From Dryas octopetala (lineage: Eukaryota; Streptophyta; Magnoliopsida; Rosales; Rosaceae), in NCBI GenBank assembly GCA_963921425.1, contig OY992833.1:10457738-10521737 (forward strand): a DNA stretch of 64,000 nucleotides. The letters are read 5' to 3'. Shown here piece by piece: positions 35,748-46,932 of the stretch (positions within the stretch are counted from its first letter, which is position 1; every line of letters begins with the position of its first letter). Under the pieces are notes generated by a model. That model saw only the letters and a program-made list of their open reading frames with translations. It was not told the origin of the DNA and made no database searches. Position numbers and translations under genes: made by a program.

Positions 35748-36039
35748 TTTTTAAACCCTGCAATTTTGAAAGTAGTCACAGTTATTAGAATATACTAGTG
35801 ACCTTGCTGAAAGTAGTCACAGTTTTAGAACCCTACAAATTTGCATAAGAAACACAAATTCAATACAAATATAGTTACATTAGTACAATTACCCAGAATA
35901 TCCACAAATTTTTATGTCCCAGAATACCGAGAAGAAAATTATGTACACTTACCTTTTCTGCAAAAATTCTTTATGTTTGTTGTTGATTTTGGTTTCTTCA
36001 GCTAATATATGTGTTGGTTTGTAGGAGAAGGAGTAGATT

Positions 36040-36510
36040 TCGGAATGAGAAATCGTGGGGGGTGAGTGGCGGAAGTTGAAGAGTGAGTGGGTTCTGAAAC
36101 TGTTTTCGGAGGGGGGAGTGGGTTCTAAAACTGCTTTCGTGATGGAATCAGAAATCGTGGGGGGGGGGGAGTTGGGGGAAGTTCAGAGGGAGTGGATTCT
36201 GAAACTGATTTCGCAATGGAATGAGAAATCGTGGTGGGGAGAAGTGGGGAAGGTTGAAGGGGGATGGGTTCTGAAACTGTTTTCGTGGGGGGCAGTGGGT
36301 CTGAAACTCTTTCAGTGATGGAATGAGAAATCTTGGAGGGGGGAGTGGGGAAGTTGAAGGGGGATGGGTTCTGAAACTGTTTTCGTGGGAGGGGGGAGTC
36401 GGTTCCAAAATTTTTTCTAATGGAAGGAGAAATCTTGGAGGAGGGAGTATGGAAAATTGAAATGGGTTCTGAAACTGTTCGTGGGAGAGAGGGTCTGAAA
36501 CTGTTCGTGG
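36040..36510 (+). repeat. ~100-bp tandem repeats with GGGTTCTGAAACTGTTTTCG near the right end
   Basis: Four to five G-rich units, each with ATGAGAAATC (starts near 36044, 36147, 36221, 36322, 36424) and a CTGAAACTGTTTTCG block. Confidence 0.88.
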
Positions 36511-36884
36511 GAGAGATCGTGGGATATTTTCGTGAGGTGGGTTGGGCTGCTGGGGGGTTTTGGGCTTCCAGCTGTCCTGTGGACTTGCTTGGGTGCGGTT
36601 TGTTTGTGGGCTTCTGGCAATTTGTGGGCTTGGTTGCAGTTTCTATGGGATTGGTTGCGGGCTGTGGGCTGTGAGCTTGGTTAATGGCATAGACGTAAAT
36701 TCTAGTAATAATGAAGCCTAAACTTTTGGTAGGCTGTGTTTAGGGTGCGGCTGGTTTGTTGGGTAATGGCTGGGTGCGGCAACAAATTTTTTCCTATAGT
36801 TGGGTGGTATAAATTACGGACTGTATATTATATATTTATGTTAATTTGGTATGTTATTAGTAAAAAAAATTATTTAAAAAAAAA

Positions 36885-36961
36885 AATAGGGGCACTGAAT
36901 ACCCGATTACTCGGTGGGGCAGGTGTAGTATTGACAAACCCGACCCGTTTCCATCCCTAGT
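36885..36961. mobile_element. Possible hAT-type terminus
   Basis: Read on the minus strand the segment starts CTAGGGATGGAAACGGGTCG and continues GGTTTGTCAATACTACACC, resembling the ends of plant hAT-type miniature elements. The opposite end was not found. Confidence 0.35.
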
Positions 36962-37541
36962 GATGATGATTTATTGGTCTCCAAGTGGGTTGATACCAAT
37001 CTAAATAGTGTTGTGAAAGTGATATATACTGTAACTACAATGGTGTTGAGAGTGATATATGAAAGTCATTTTGTTGTACCAAATAAGACTAAGTTTGATT
37101 AAATGACCGTTAATTTATAACATAATTATTTATTAAAATTATACCAAAGTCATTATCTTAATGAGATCTTTAATATGTGTCTAATATTCAATATATTTAA
37201 ATATTCTTAATATAACATGCATAAAAACGGTAAATTTCATAAATTAGACAATATGATAAGTACAATATCAGTACATCAAGAACGACATGAAAATAATATA
37301 AAATAAAAGTGTTGAACAACAATAACAACACCTAACAATAAAGAAAACGATGATACATATGAATTTGTTGGTGGAAACCATCTCTAATATTCTTCAGTGG
37401 TTTGAATGAGGTGAAGACCAAATAGGGTATTTTGGACGAATGGGCGTTATCAGACCATTTTCCAAATTTTCGATCATTTTTTCGACTTCACAATTTGAGC
37501 ACGATTAAAAGGGAGCATAAAGGTCTCTATTAATGCAGGTG
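36962..37541. other. Intergenic, nothing recognised
   Basis: AT-rich, with a GATATATACTGTAACTAC/GATATATGAAAG partial repeat near 37020-37070. No frame or element was identified. Confidence 0.4.
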
Positions 37542-37546
37542 CATAT

Positions 37547-40169
37547 TGTAACACATTGAATTTTTGCAATCATATCGTGTTTTGACACGTGTTTTCGAAT
37601 TTCTTTTGTACTTAGAAACTTAAGATTTCTTAAAGGGAAATGGAAGTTTCCTTTATCTTTGAGTAACCAACTTGTACCATTAGAGGTTTAGAGTTGAGTT
37701 CTAGTATCCTTGAGTGTAATTTTGGTGATTATCAAGTTAGGATTGATTTTTGAGAATTAAATTCATTGGAGTTGAATTTTTCGTAATTTTTCTAGACATC
37801 AATTTATTGTTTTGAGGTTACAAAAAATTAGGATTAATCGCTATGAGTTCGTAGGATTTTTCAGGGAATTATTTGGAGCCAAATTATTTTTGATGATTTA
37901 ACGAAGTTTGGAGAAATAAGAAAACAAAAGAAATGAAATTGTTTTGCTCATTGAACTGACACGCAACACATGTCGCAACATGACTGGTCTGCTCGCGCTG
38001 ACTGGACGCTGAGCGGGCGAGCTTATGAGCTCGAGTTGTAGTGCGTCACATCAGATCGCCAGTGCATATTATAATCACAGCCGCACGAATTCATTAATAA
38101 GGCGTGATCTGGATCATCCATTTCTTTAAGGCAAGTCACTGTTCATTCGGGTCAATCTTGACCCGAGTGGTTTGCCAACCAGGTCAACCCGCCCATTTCG
38201 TCTCACAAAGCTTGCGACCAGTGGGTTTTTTTTCCAACCCAATTCGACTTTCAGCCTTCTTTTGAGCATTTATAATGCAATTTGTCCCACATTACATATT
38301 TACAACTTCTTCCAACCCTCTAGTGCCTATAAATAGAGACCATTGCGCGCCCCTCATTTTCACTTGCACCATCAAGTGAAGTTAGAGTTACTCACTCTTT
38401 GGTTATTTGAAAGTCTTTTTAAGAAGAGACATACCAAAAGGGAATAAACTTCTCATAGTTTAAAGTTTTGGGAGTGCAAAGAGGAGTCCCTAGGAGTGGA
38501 GTTTAGCTTTGGAGGTCTACAACCAGGTAAGTATTTTATTATTTATGCTTGATTTATTTATTTTTATGCTTTAATTTTAGGATGCATGCTTAGATTAATT
38601 AAGTATGATTTATTTATTAATTAAGCATGGCTAGCCTTATTTTTGGAGACTTATTTGTTTATTTAAGAGTAATTAACTTGCTAGAATTAGCTAGTTTGAA
38701 TGGTAGAGATTAAGTTTGATTAATCTAATTTTATTTGAGGATTTGCTTTGAGCTAAAGCAACTAGTCAATTGGTTTGACTTTAAGATAAAAGTTGAAACT
38801 TGTGAACCCTTAAGTAAACTCTAAAGAGAATAGTTTAGTCCCCTTAGTACTAGAAACGAGTGACGTATGACTAAAGGAAAAGTCATATCATCTTCACTTA
38901 TTGTTAATCGTCTTTAACTTAGAATTTGTTTTCTTTTGTTGATTTTGTTTCTATCGGATTACCCAGTTGCTGAGTTATTAAGAGGTTAAGGTTGCCGTAT
39001 TGTCTAGTTACGATGGATTTGCCAAGATAGGATCGTGCGCGAACGTAGAAGGCTTGTGGAAGAGAATACTTGAAGAACATTGGATTCCAGATAGGGGGAT
39101 TTATCCTACATTCATGACTATGGACTTTGTGTGTGTATGTGTAGTTTTTAAACTATGATAATATGCTATTATGATTATTGTGTTTGGTCTGAAAGTTTGG
39201 GTAACGTAGTACGTGACCTTGGGTTCAAATCCCTAAACCTTCTAGAAGAATTGATCTGTATATTGTGGAGAGTTTAGCCAGGCTAACAAGTGGCTACGTG
39301 TGTTTGTGCGAAATGGGGACCCATGATTGATCACGTGGTAGCAAATACGGTTTCTCAGTTGCGGGTTCCTATTTCTATTTACCAGGGCACTTTCGCTATG
39401 AATGCTATTTTCTTTGATTATAGCTGGCCGTAGTAGTACTTAATGTGTATCAACCATAAGAGTTATTGTTATTTATGAGTTTTTATGCATGTTTATCATA
39501 TATTGTTGCATCTGAGGTGATAAATCGCTTTTGTGGAAATGCATGTTTTGGGATTTTGGAAATCAATCTTTCACAGAGAAATGTTTTTAAATGTTTTCAA
39601 ACCTAGTAGGGTCCCCTGAGGGAAGCTATGATCGTATGAGATGCTTACCCCCTAATTTGTTTGTTTGTTATGTTTCTACTCTATTGCTTATGCAAATTTG
39701 CCTCTTGGAGGAGATCTTGACTAAAGAGGTGCGCAGCTTGGATTCTCTTGTCGGGTGTCTCAAGGTCTCTGTTTTCATGTCTTTTGCTATCACAGTAGTT
39801 CTTACTTTCCTATGTGTGTTTTATATGGGAACCCATTTTGAAACAATGTTATTTTGATTTACTTATTTTATAAACTTATGTAGGTTTTGCTTATACTTTA
39901 GTAATTCCCTTTCTGGAGTGTTGATTTAACTATTCTACCTTAGCGGGCTGGTTAATCTTTATTTTGATTACTATTTACTTTGATCTTATTATTTTCTTAA
40001 AGATCCTATTGTATAATGAGTACTCTGATCCAACTCGATCAATTTAAATAAAAAAGGCTCAATCCTTCCTGGGCGTCTTGGGGGATTAACATTGATTTTG
40101 TTGGCGTTAATCTCTTGGGGTACTCAGGGAGAGTGCCTCTGTCGCATACCCGAGGTTCGGGGTGTGACA
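37547..40169. mobile_element. Solo LTR, 2,623 bp, flanked by CATAT duplication
   Basis: It starts TGTAACACATTG and ends GGGGTGTGACA (TGT...ACA), and is flanked by CATAT at 37542-37546 and 40170-40174. No primer-binding site, gag or pol lies next to it, so it is a solo LTR left by recombination. A TATA-like box CCTATAAATAGAG at 38327 with a short AT-poor leader suggests the LTR promoter and points to a plus-strand element. LTRs this long with 5-bp duplications are usual for plant Ty3/gypsy elements, but the family cannot be named without internal sequence. Confidence 0.92.
38325..38345 (+). promoter_or_regulatory. LTR TATA box
   Basis: TGCCTATAAATAGAGACC sits about 780 bp into the LTR, before a region with splice-donor-like CAGGTAAGTATT at 38523. 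Confidence 0.55.
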
Positions 40170-40352
40170 CATATGACTCTATTATTTGGATCGAGTAGGT
40201 TGTCATTTTGAGCATGGCAACCACTAGGGTGGCAGGAAAAGATGTTGTCGTCCTAACTACAACAAAAGTCACATAGAGTGAATCTGGTCGAATTGTCCTA
40301 CTTATTGTGAGACCCTGAATTTTTTAAATTAAATTTTTAGTTATTATATTTA

Positions 40353-41993
40353 GGGTTAATTTCATATATATACCTCAACTATACATCACTTATCAATTGG
40401 GTACCTTTGGTTCAAAAACTTTCATTCGGGTACCTCAACTTCAATATTTCGTCAACTTAGTACTTCCGTTAGTCTGACCGTTAGGAAGACCGTTAAATGC
40501 CTATGTGGCACTGACGTGGCACACGCGGACCCACCACTAAAAGTTGACTTGTCTTAAAAAAAAGCTATATATACAAAAATTAATAAAAAAATAAAAAAAA
40601 CCATTAAAATTATATAAAATTGAAAAAAAAAAAAAGCCAACCCCCACGTACCTAGCACCCTCCCTCCCCTTCCTCCCCCACCCTTCCCCCAACCAGGCCA
40701 CCCCCTCCACCTTCCCCGCCCTTCCTCCCCAAACCCAGGCCACCCCCCACCTCCCCCAGCCTGCCCCCACAAACCCAACCCCCCTGGCCCACCCCTCCAC
40801 CTCCCTCGCCCCTCCCCCCCAAATCAAGGCCACCCCCCACCTCCCCCACCTCCCCCGCCCTTCCCCCCCAAACCCAGGCCACCCCCTCCACCTCCCTCGC
40901 CTCTCCCCCCCAAACCCAAGCCACCCCTTCCACCTCCCTCACCCCTCACCCTCAAACCCGAACAACGAGTCCTCCACCTCAGCCTTCCATGAGAAGAAGA
41001 AGCAGGTCTCCGTCAACTACGACCAGGGCACTCACCACGTCCCCACCCGAGTCCGCGGCCTCGGCAAGCAAGACATCCCCAAACGCCACCGTTTAAGGGT
41101 CCAAACCGAGCGTTTCCAGAAGGACTGGGCCGTCTCCGACTTTGTGAGCTGGGTCTACGACCTCAGCCACTGGGATGACATCGAAGGCTTGCTCAACCGA
41201 TGGGTCGGACGCTTTGCCAGGAACAACTTCCCCATTATCATCAAAGTAGGATTTCATTTTAATTTTTGTAAACTTTTAATGTTAATTTGGGTTTGGGTTT
41301 GTGTTTGTAAAATGAGTTTTTTTTTTTTCGTAGGAAATGACAGAGAGAGGTTCGGTGGAGCACTGTGTGCAAGTGTTCGTGCAAATTGGGGGTGAGGGGC
41401 GTCGGGGAAGAGGAAGAGGAAGAGGCTGGGTTGGGCAGGATAGGGGTGGGCTGGGGTGGGGGGTGCGATGGAGCTGGCTGGGGCTGGGTTGCAGAAAGAG
41501 GTGTTGCAGAAGGGAGGGAAGGCAGAGAGAAAGAGAAAGAGAAAGTGAGAGGAGGGAGGTAGGTCGGGTCTGGTCGGGGTGGGGTGGCGGGGGGAAGGAC
41601 GGGGGATGTGGAGGGGGTGGCCTGGGTGGGGGAAGGGTGAGGGAGGAAGGGGGAATGAAATGGCTAGGTGGGGAGGTGAGGCCGGGCAGGGAAGGCCGGG
41701 CCTGGCTTTTTTTTTTCTTTTTCAATTTTATATAATTTTAAGGGTTTTATTGATTTTTTTTATTAATTTTTGTCCACGTGGCTTTTTTAAAGGACAAGTC
41801 AACGTTTAGTGGTGGGTCCGCTTATGCCATGTCAGCGCCACATAGGCAGTTCACGGTCCTTCTAACGGTCAAAGTAACGGAGGTACTAAGTTGACAAAAT
41901 ATTGAAGTTGATGTACCCGAATGAAAGTTTTTGAACATGAGGTAGCCAGTTGACAAGTGATGTATAGTTGAGGTATATATTTGTAATTAACCC
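40353..41993. mobile_element. Pack-MULE, 1,641 bp, with a captured PPR gene fragment
   Basis: The ends GGGTTAATTTCATATATATACC and, reversed, GGGTTAATTACAAATATATACC pair and the arms extend for several hundred bp, including mirrored C-rich and G-rich blocks. The 9 bp TTATATTTA is duplicated exactly at 40344-40352 and 41994-42002. Between the arms lies an open coding block with an intron, derived from a PPR gene. There is no transposase inside, so the element depended on another MULE. It sits within an LTR-like segment, so it is younger than that LTR. Confidence 0.93.
40961..41378 (+). pseudogene. Captured two-exon fragment of an EMB2654-like (At2g41720-type) PPR gene
   Basis: Exon 1 (40961-41245, 95 codons, no stop) contains VSVNYDQGTHHVPTRVRGLG, KQDIPKRHRLRVQTERFQKD and DDIEGLLNRWVGRFARNNFP. 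A GTAGGA donor at 41246 and a TTCGTAG acceptor at 41333 bound an 88-bp intron. Exon 2 starts EMTERGSVEHCVQVF and then departs into transposon sequence at about 41378. I recognise the N-terminal part of the chloroplast PPR protein EMB2654, where the intron sits at the same place. The retained intron means the capture was from DNA, not from mRNA. The fragment has neither the transit peptide nor the PPR array. Confidence 0.8.
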
Positions 41994-43289
41994 TTATATT
42001 TATTTATTGGTAATTTTAAAAATTTGAAAATAATTTTTTGAATTTTAATTAAGACGTGAGAATTTTCATAAAAATTATGTAGATCAAAAATTAAATTTGA
42101 CATCATAAATAAATAGTTCGTGTCAATACGAGTCCGTAGGAATTTTTTGGGAATTTTTCGGAGTCAAGAGCTATTTTGGGTGAATTTTTGAAGTTCGGAA
42201 AATAAGAAAAATCGAAAATGAAAAGAATTGCTGACTGGGACTGATGTGGCGCATTGCAATTGGCAGGAAGACACTGATTGGAAGCTAACGCGTACGCAGG
42301 TGCTGAAGCTCATATGGAACCTTCAGTGCAAATAGATCTAGGCTGTTCATAAAAACAACATGCATCTCAGCTGTTCTAAATGAAAACGACATGTCGTTTG
42401 ACCCTAATGGAACTGTCTCCCAACCAGCACACCGACTCGTTAACTCGATCTAAATATCCAAAGTTCTGAGGAGAATATTCGTCAGCCGCCAGACATATGT
42501 TAGTGCTGAATAAAAAAAAAAAAAAAAAAAAAAAACCCAAGATGATAGGGCATGCGCATATTCAAAGAAACAACATCAGAAGAATTAGGTTAAGGAAGCC
42601 AACCTCTATAAATAGCAAGACATTGGCACAAAGGAAAGGGAAAACATCTCCAATCAATCAACAACCAATTTGATCCACAATCAAACAAAATAGACCCAAA
42701 GTCTAAAAACAATATTAATCTTGATATTGCCTACATTCAGCTCAACTTACAACTCAAAGATCCTCAAGATCAAGCATCACACTCTCTCAAAAGCTTTCAA
42801 GCTCTGTTTCTTGTTTCTAGCTCTGCTAGGGTTTGTCATTCGTTAGTATTGATTTTCAATTAAGTTTCGATAATTGATATTCATGTTTGTTTATCATGAG
42901 ATTGATTGTTAGAACTACCATTGTTACTCGCTTTCGTGATAATCAAATTGCTCACACTTTCTTTATCAGAGTTCATTACTTAGCCATTCACCCAATCACT
43001 TTAGCTATTATTCTTCGTACGAGTTCGAGAACACAGAAACTGAAACCAACGATTAAAGTCCTTGAGGATCAAGGCATCAAAGGACCTAGGTGAATTTCAT
43101 GTTCCTTCTTCGCCGAACATTTGTTTGAAAGGAAGTTAAATCTGGCGCAAATAAATGCACACATGACCAAACAATCATTTATGCTACGACTCACGGCTGA
43201 GAGTAGTGGCACGCTCGCAAATTACCAAAGGACTGCAGTGTTTCTCCTTGGTTCCCGGCGAGTTCTCGCCATGAGTTTTGGGGGTAACA

Positions 43290-43942
43290 CAAATATAATT
43301 GTTCACACCACCCCCACATTCTCTTCTCTTTTTTTTTCTTCACACAAATTAATTAATTAAATGAAAAATATGGAAGAAAAGCAATTTAAAAAGGGGGAAA
43401 ATATACCCAAGGTAAAGAGAGCTTTTTGGGACAGAGAGCATCATCCAAGCAATTATGCCTCCAAACACAAAGTTCCATGTGGTAGCTAGTTTCAACATTC
43501 TTCTTGGACTTTTCTCCAAAACCCTTTTCTCCTTTAGAAAATAGCAATGCCTCATTGCCTTTGTCTCACCCCCCCACATACACTAAACAAACAAACTCCC
43601 TTAAATTTGGCCACACAACCTCTTCTGTTTGGACTTTGCAGCTTCTCTGCCGATTCTCAGTCCTTTCTTGAATCACTTGGAATTTCATCGAACGACTAAA
43701 ACCACTTATTAAATTGTTCAAAGCTAGCAGACAATCTTATACAAACATGTCAATATATATATATATATATATATATATCCTATACATTATACACTAGCTA
43801 TTTAGAAGCTAAAACACTTGCACCATACCATAGAGTTAGAGGTCATTCCACCATACCATCCCAATTTTGAAGCTAAAACACTTGCACATATATAGTAAAG
43901 TACTAGTTACTACTACTACTACTAGTAGTTTCTGATCATCAA
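43290..43942. other. Intergenic with AT microsatellite
   Basis: (AT)n at about 43753-43778; otherwise no recognised feature. The last 200 bp would be the promoter of the small gene that follows. Confidence 0.5.
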
Positions 43943-44466
43943 ATGGATATAAGGGAAAGGCATGATGGCAGATTTGTCGTTCATTCCTCGATTGCTCTAT
44001 TGCAGGAAAGGTTTAGAGAGCTGCAGAGAGTGAAGGCAATGAGAGAAGAGAGAGAGATTTTGAGAATGCTAGCTCTCTCTCATCAACCAAAGCAGTGCCA
44101 GTACTTAAGCTTGTTTTTCCACCCCGATCAAGATGATGATCATGATCATGACCATCATCTTGTACGTGCTTCCTCAAGATCATCATGAGTGATCAGCATC
44201 TGGAGTTTCTTTGTTGTTGTGGCCAACATTGCAGATGAAGCATGATCATGATCAGGACTACACATATAGGAATAAGAAGAGGAAGATCGAGGAGCATTGA
44301 GATGACGCCGCTGTTGATCAACTTATGTCCCACAGTCACAGACAGTGATAAGTTAAACACTAGTTGTTCAAATAAGTTACAAGATTATTCTGATCGTGAC
44401 TCTGATTTGTTAGTAAGAACCGTCTCTTTCCTTTCCCTAGATAAGTTGGAAGACGATTCTTACTAA
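43943..44466 (+). pseudogene. Small plant gene of unknown function, 3' part out of frame
   Basis: The ATG at 43943 opens MDIRERHDGRFVVHSSIALL then QERFRELQRVKAMREEREIL, a start I recognise from a family of short plant proteins with no known function: a conserved N-terminal block, a charged helix and an acidic Ser/Asp-rich tail. The frame stops at 44186-44188 after a His/Asp-rich stretch. Homologous tail sequence continues in other frames (SGVSLLLWPTLQMKHDHDQD at about 44200, then a C-terminal block ending KLEDDSY at 44466). Two shifts separate the parts, so this copy is either decaying or has an unusual structure. A second, worse copy lies 1.8 kb downstream. Confidence 0.6.
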
Positions 44467-44469
44467 TTT

Positions 44470-45780
44470 AATTTGGGGACCACATTAGACAACTTCCGTA
44501 TAAATTTAAACGCAGCACTTCAAGCTGACCACAGATGTCAAAAACCAAAAACAAAAGATACATGACCAGAATAAATATATTAATCTTGGTGCAAAGAACA
44601 GCATGCTCGGATCAGCATGTCAGTTACCATAGATGCACCATATATAGTGTTCAACTTTTGGAGTAAAACTAAGAACATATATCATTTATAGAATTGAAGT
44701 ATGTACTCCAATACCCCTTTGAACAAGACTATCAATTGGCATGCCTGTAAAGGTCGGTGTATCTTTGAACTTGGCATGAACTCCTTTCAGCTTTCATCAT
44801 GTAGAAACAATATCCCTTCTGAAAGAATATTTAAATGTTTGTTTTCTTTTTAATTGCCAACTTTCTGTAACTTGTTTCTTCCGGGATAAGTTGAGTTTCG
44901 ATCTTTATCCATAAGCCACAAAATATTTTGTAACGATGACATATTTGGGGAATGATTAAGACTTTAGACTAATACATGTTGTCAACAACTACAATTGAAG
45001 ACCATTAATTGACAAATGTTGCACAACCTACTCTATCATTTAGGTGCTTAATTGGTTGGTTTATTCGGAGTCACGCATTTCTCAAGTAATAAATTCATGG
45101 GGCATTGTTTAGTAGCAGCTTACAACTAAATTCTTATTTGTGATTAACTGAATACATGCATTTTTGCGCATTCTCATGGTGGGTTCTGCAACATACATGG
45201 GTCATGGCTGGCCAAATTGCCCACTTGTATGTGCACTTACATTTACCCAAAGACAATGCATTTGGATAAACTATAAAGAAGTTTTAATTGCACGCCTGGT
45301 CTGGATAAAAGTTTATCTTTATTTTCAATCTTAAATTTGAGAGCTTTGAAATTTGAAAATTAATAATAGAGGGCCGAGAGGGGACCCTTGGTGCTGCATA
45401 AAAGAAGCATCCAATCCAGCTACTGTAGTGTCCGCAGCTTTCTTTTCTGCATGCCATTCCATTCCAAACACTTCGATCAAGACAAAACATTCATACATAA
45501 TGAGAATTTGAGAGAGAGAGAGAGAGAGAGAGAATGTGTGTCATTTTTTTGGTAAATGAGAGAGAAGAATGTTGGTAATGGTATGTTTTGTCACTTTGTC
45601 ATACATTATTGTTCACACCGCCGCAACCTTCAAGCCCTAGCCTTCTCTCCCTCAACAACTTTCCCAAACCCTAGCCTCTCCCTCCACGATGACCCAATGT
45701 TGCTACCTTTCTCAAGTGGACTGAGGCCAACTTCCTCTTATGGTCCACCCAGATGAAGCCCTTTTCTCATTGGGCATGAG
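44470..45780. other. Spacer between the two small-gene copies
   Basis: No coding region is supported. A (GA)n microsatellite lies at about 45508-45534. Confidence 0.5.
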
Positions 45781-45786
45781 CTTACA

Positions 45787-46273
45787 GATGCAGAGAGTGA
45801 AGGCAGTGAGAGAGGAGAGAGAGAATATTCTGAGTATGCTAGCTAGCTCTCTCTCATCAACCAGCTGGGCAGTACTTGATGAATAGCAATCATCCCACTC
45901 CCACCATTAATATGCATTGCCATTACGAGCCGGCAACTGCAAGGTTATTTGTCGGCATCCGAGGTTTCTGGATCTCTCCCAGCTGTGGCCAACAATATTG
46001 CAGAGCAAGCATCATGAGGATGAGAACGAGGACTGTATATATAGGAGGAGCATTGAAACCCCACTGTTGATCGATCAACATATGGCTCACAATCACAGAC
46101 AGAGATTGTGCCCCTTCGTCAAACACAATCAAACACAATCAAACACTACTTGTTCATCAAGTAAATTCCAAGACTGGGATACTAGTACTTCTGATTGTGA
46201 CTCCGATGTAGATACTTCAATTCTCTTATCTCTTAACCAACTCATACTATTCCATCAATATATGCATGGGTAA
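45787..46273 (+). pseudogene. Truncated tandem copy of the small plant gene
   Basis: Nucleotide similarity to 44021-44420 is strong in blocks: CAGAGAGTGAAGGCARTGAGAG, ATGCTAGCT...CTCTCTCATCAACCA, TGGCCAACAWTGCAGA, GAGGAGCATTGARA and CACAGTCACAGACAG-like. The 5' conserved block is missing. The tail frame (LDLSQLWPTILQSKH ... CSSSKFQDWDTSTSDCDSD) is readable to 46273, and is in fact less damaged than in the upstream copy. Confidence 0.65.
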
Positions 46274-46932
46274 TTATATTGTATTAGCACTATTAGCTGC
46301 ATAAAATTGAACGGCTATAGTGTATTATTTAGGGCAAATTACAATGTGCATACTGAGGTTTAGGGTGTTTAACAACTTGCATCGATCTTAATGTTTCAAT
46401 TTTTTCAATGTGCACGCTAATGTTTCTATCGACTAACCGCTTGCACTTTATTCAAGGGCATTTCAAGTAAATCATGTTTTGGTTTTAAAAAAATAAATAA
46501 ATAAAAAACAAAAAAAAATTTAATTGAATAAAATTTTTTATTTTATTTATACTCTCTCTCTTTGCTTTCTCACTTCTCTCTCTCTTCCCTCTCTCCAGCA
46601 ACCCCTCTCAACCCAGCCCCTCCCTCCCCCACCCCCACCCCTCCCAGCTGTCGCCAGCAAGGTGCCAACGGTCCTCCTCGACCTCCTCTCTCTCTTCTTT
46701 TTCTTTTCCATCATTTTTATTTTACATTTTTGGTTGTTTTGGTCTAATGCTTTTGATTTGAAACTATTGAATTTCTCTTGGGAGGGGCTGGATTAGGAGG
46801 GGAGCGCGGGGGTGAGGTTGGGGAGGGGCCGGGTTGGGAAGGGTGGCCGGAGAGAGGGAAGAGAGATAGAAGAGAGAAAGAAAAGAGAGAAGAGGTCAGG
46901 GAGGACCGTCGGCACCTTGCTGGCGGCAACTA

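Larger units (their letters stand above)
26640..36700. mobile_element. ULP1-carrying Mutator-like element (Kaonashi-like), ~10 kb, borders approximate
   Basis: One element is inferred from a mudrA-type transposase on the plus strand (27712-30398), a Ulp1-type protease gene on the minus strand (31174-35747), and one dispersed AGTTTCAG-like motif running from about 27240 to 36500. Known plant MULEs called Kaonashi in Arabidopsis, and a related melon element, carry this transposase plus ULP1 pair. I could not find matching terminal inverted repeats or a target duplication, so it may be a non-TIR MULE or have lost an end. The left border is placed at the start of the AACACCCTATTTTGATATAC region, the right after the tandem repeats at 36040-36500. 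Confidence 0.8.
40306..43289. mobile_element. LTR-like segment interrupted by a Pack-MULE, right border unsure
   Basis: TGTGAGACCCTGAATTTTTT at 40306 resembles an LTR start. Sequence beyond the Pack-MULE (42003 on) parallels the solo LTR at 37547 in layout: GAGTCCGTAGGAATTTTTTGGG, a repulsed GTCGGAGT-type phrase, and a TATA-like CTATAAATAGC at 42605. GGGGGTAACA at 43280-43289 resembles the end of the other LTR, but its flank (CAAAT) does not match the left flank (CTTAT), so this border is only a proposal. No gag or pol was seen. Confidence 0.5.

Noticed and set aside
40537-40942. Gly/Trp-rich and Pro-rich frames in the Pack-MULE arms
   Set aside because: They come from C-rich/G-rich low-complexity arm sequence; the mirrored arm at 41340-41735 gives the same kind of frames.
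43694-43698. CTTAT as the right target duplication of the LTR-like segment at 40306
   Set aside because: A five-base match after 'CA' is expected by chance in AT-rich DNA of this length, and the preceding sequence does not look like an LTR end.
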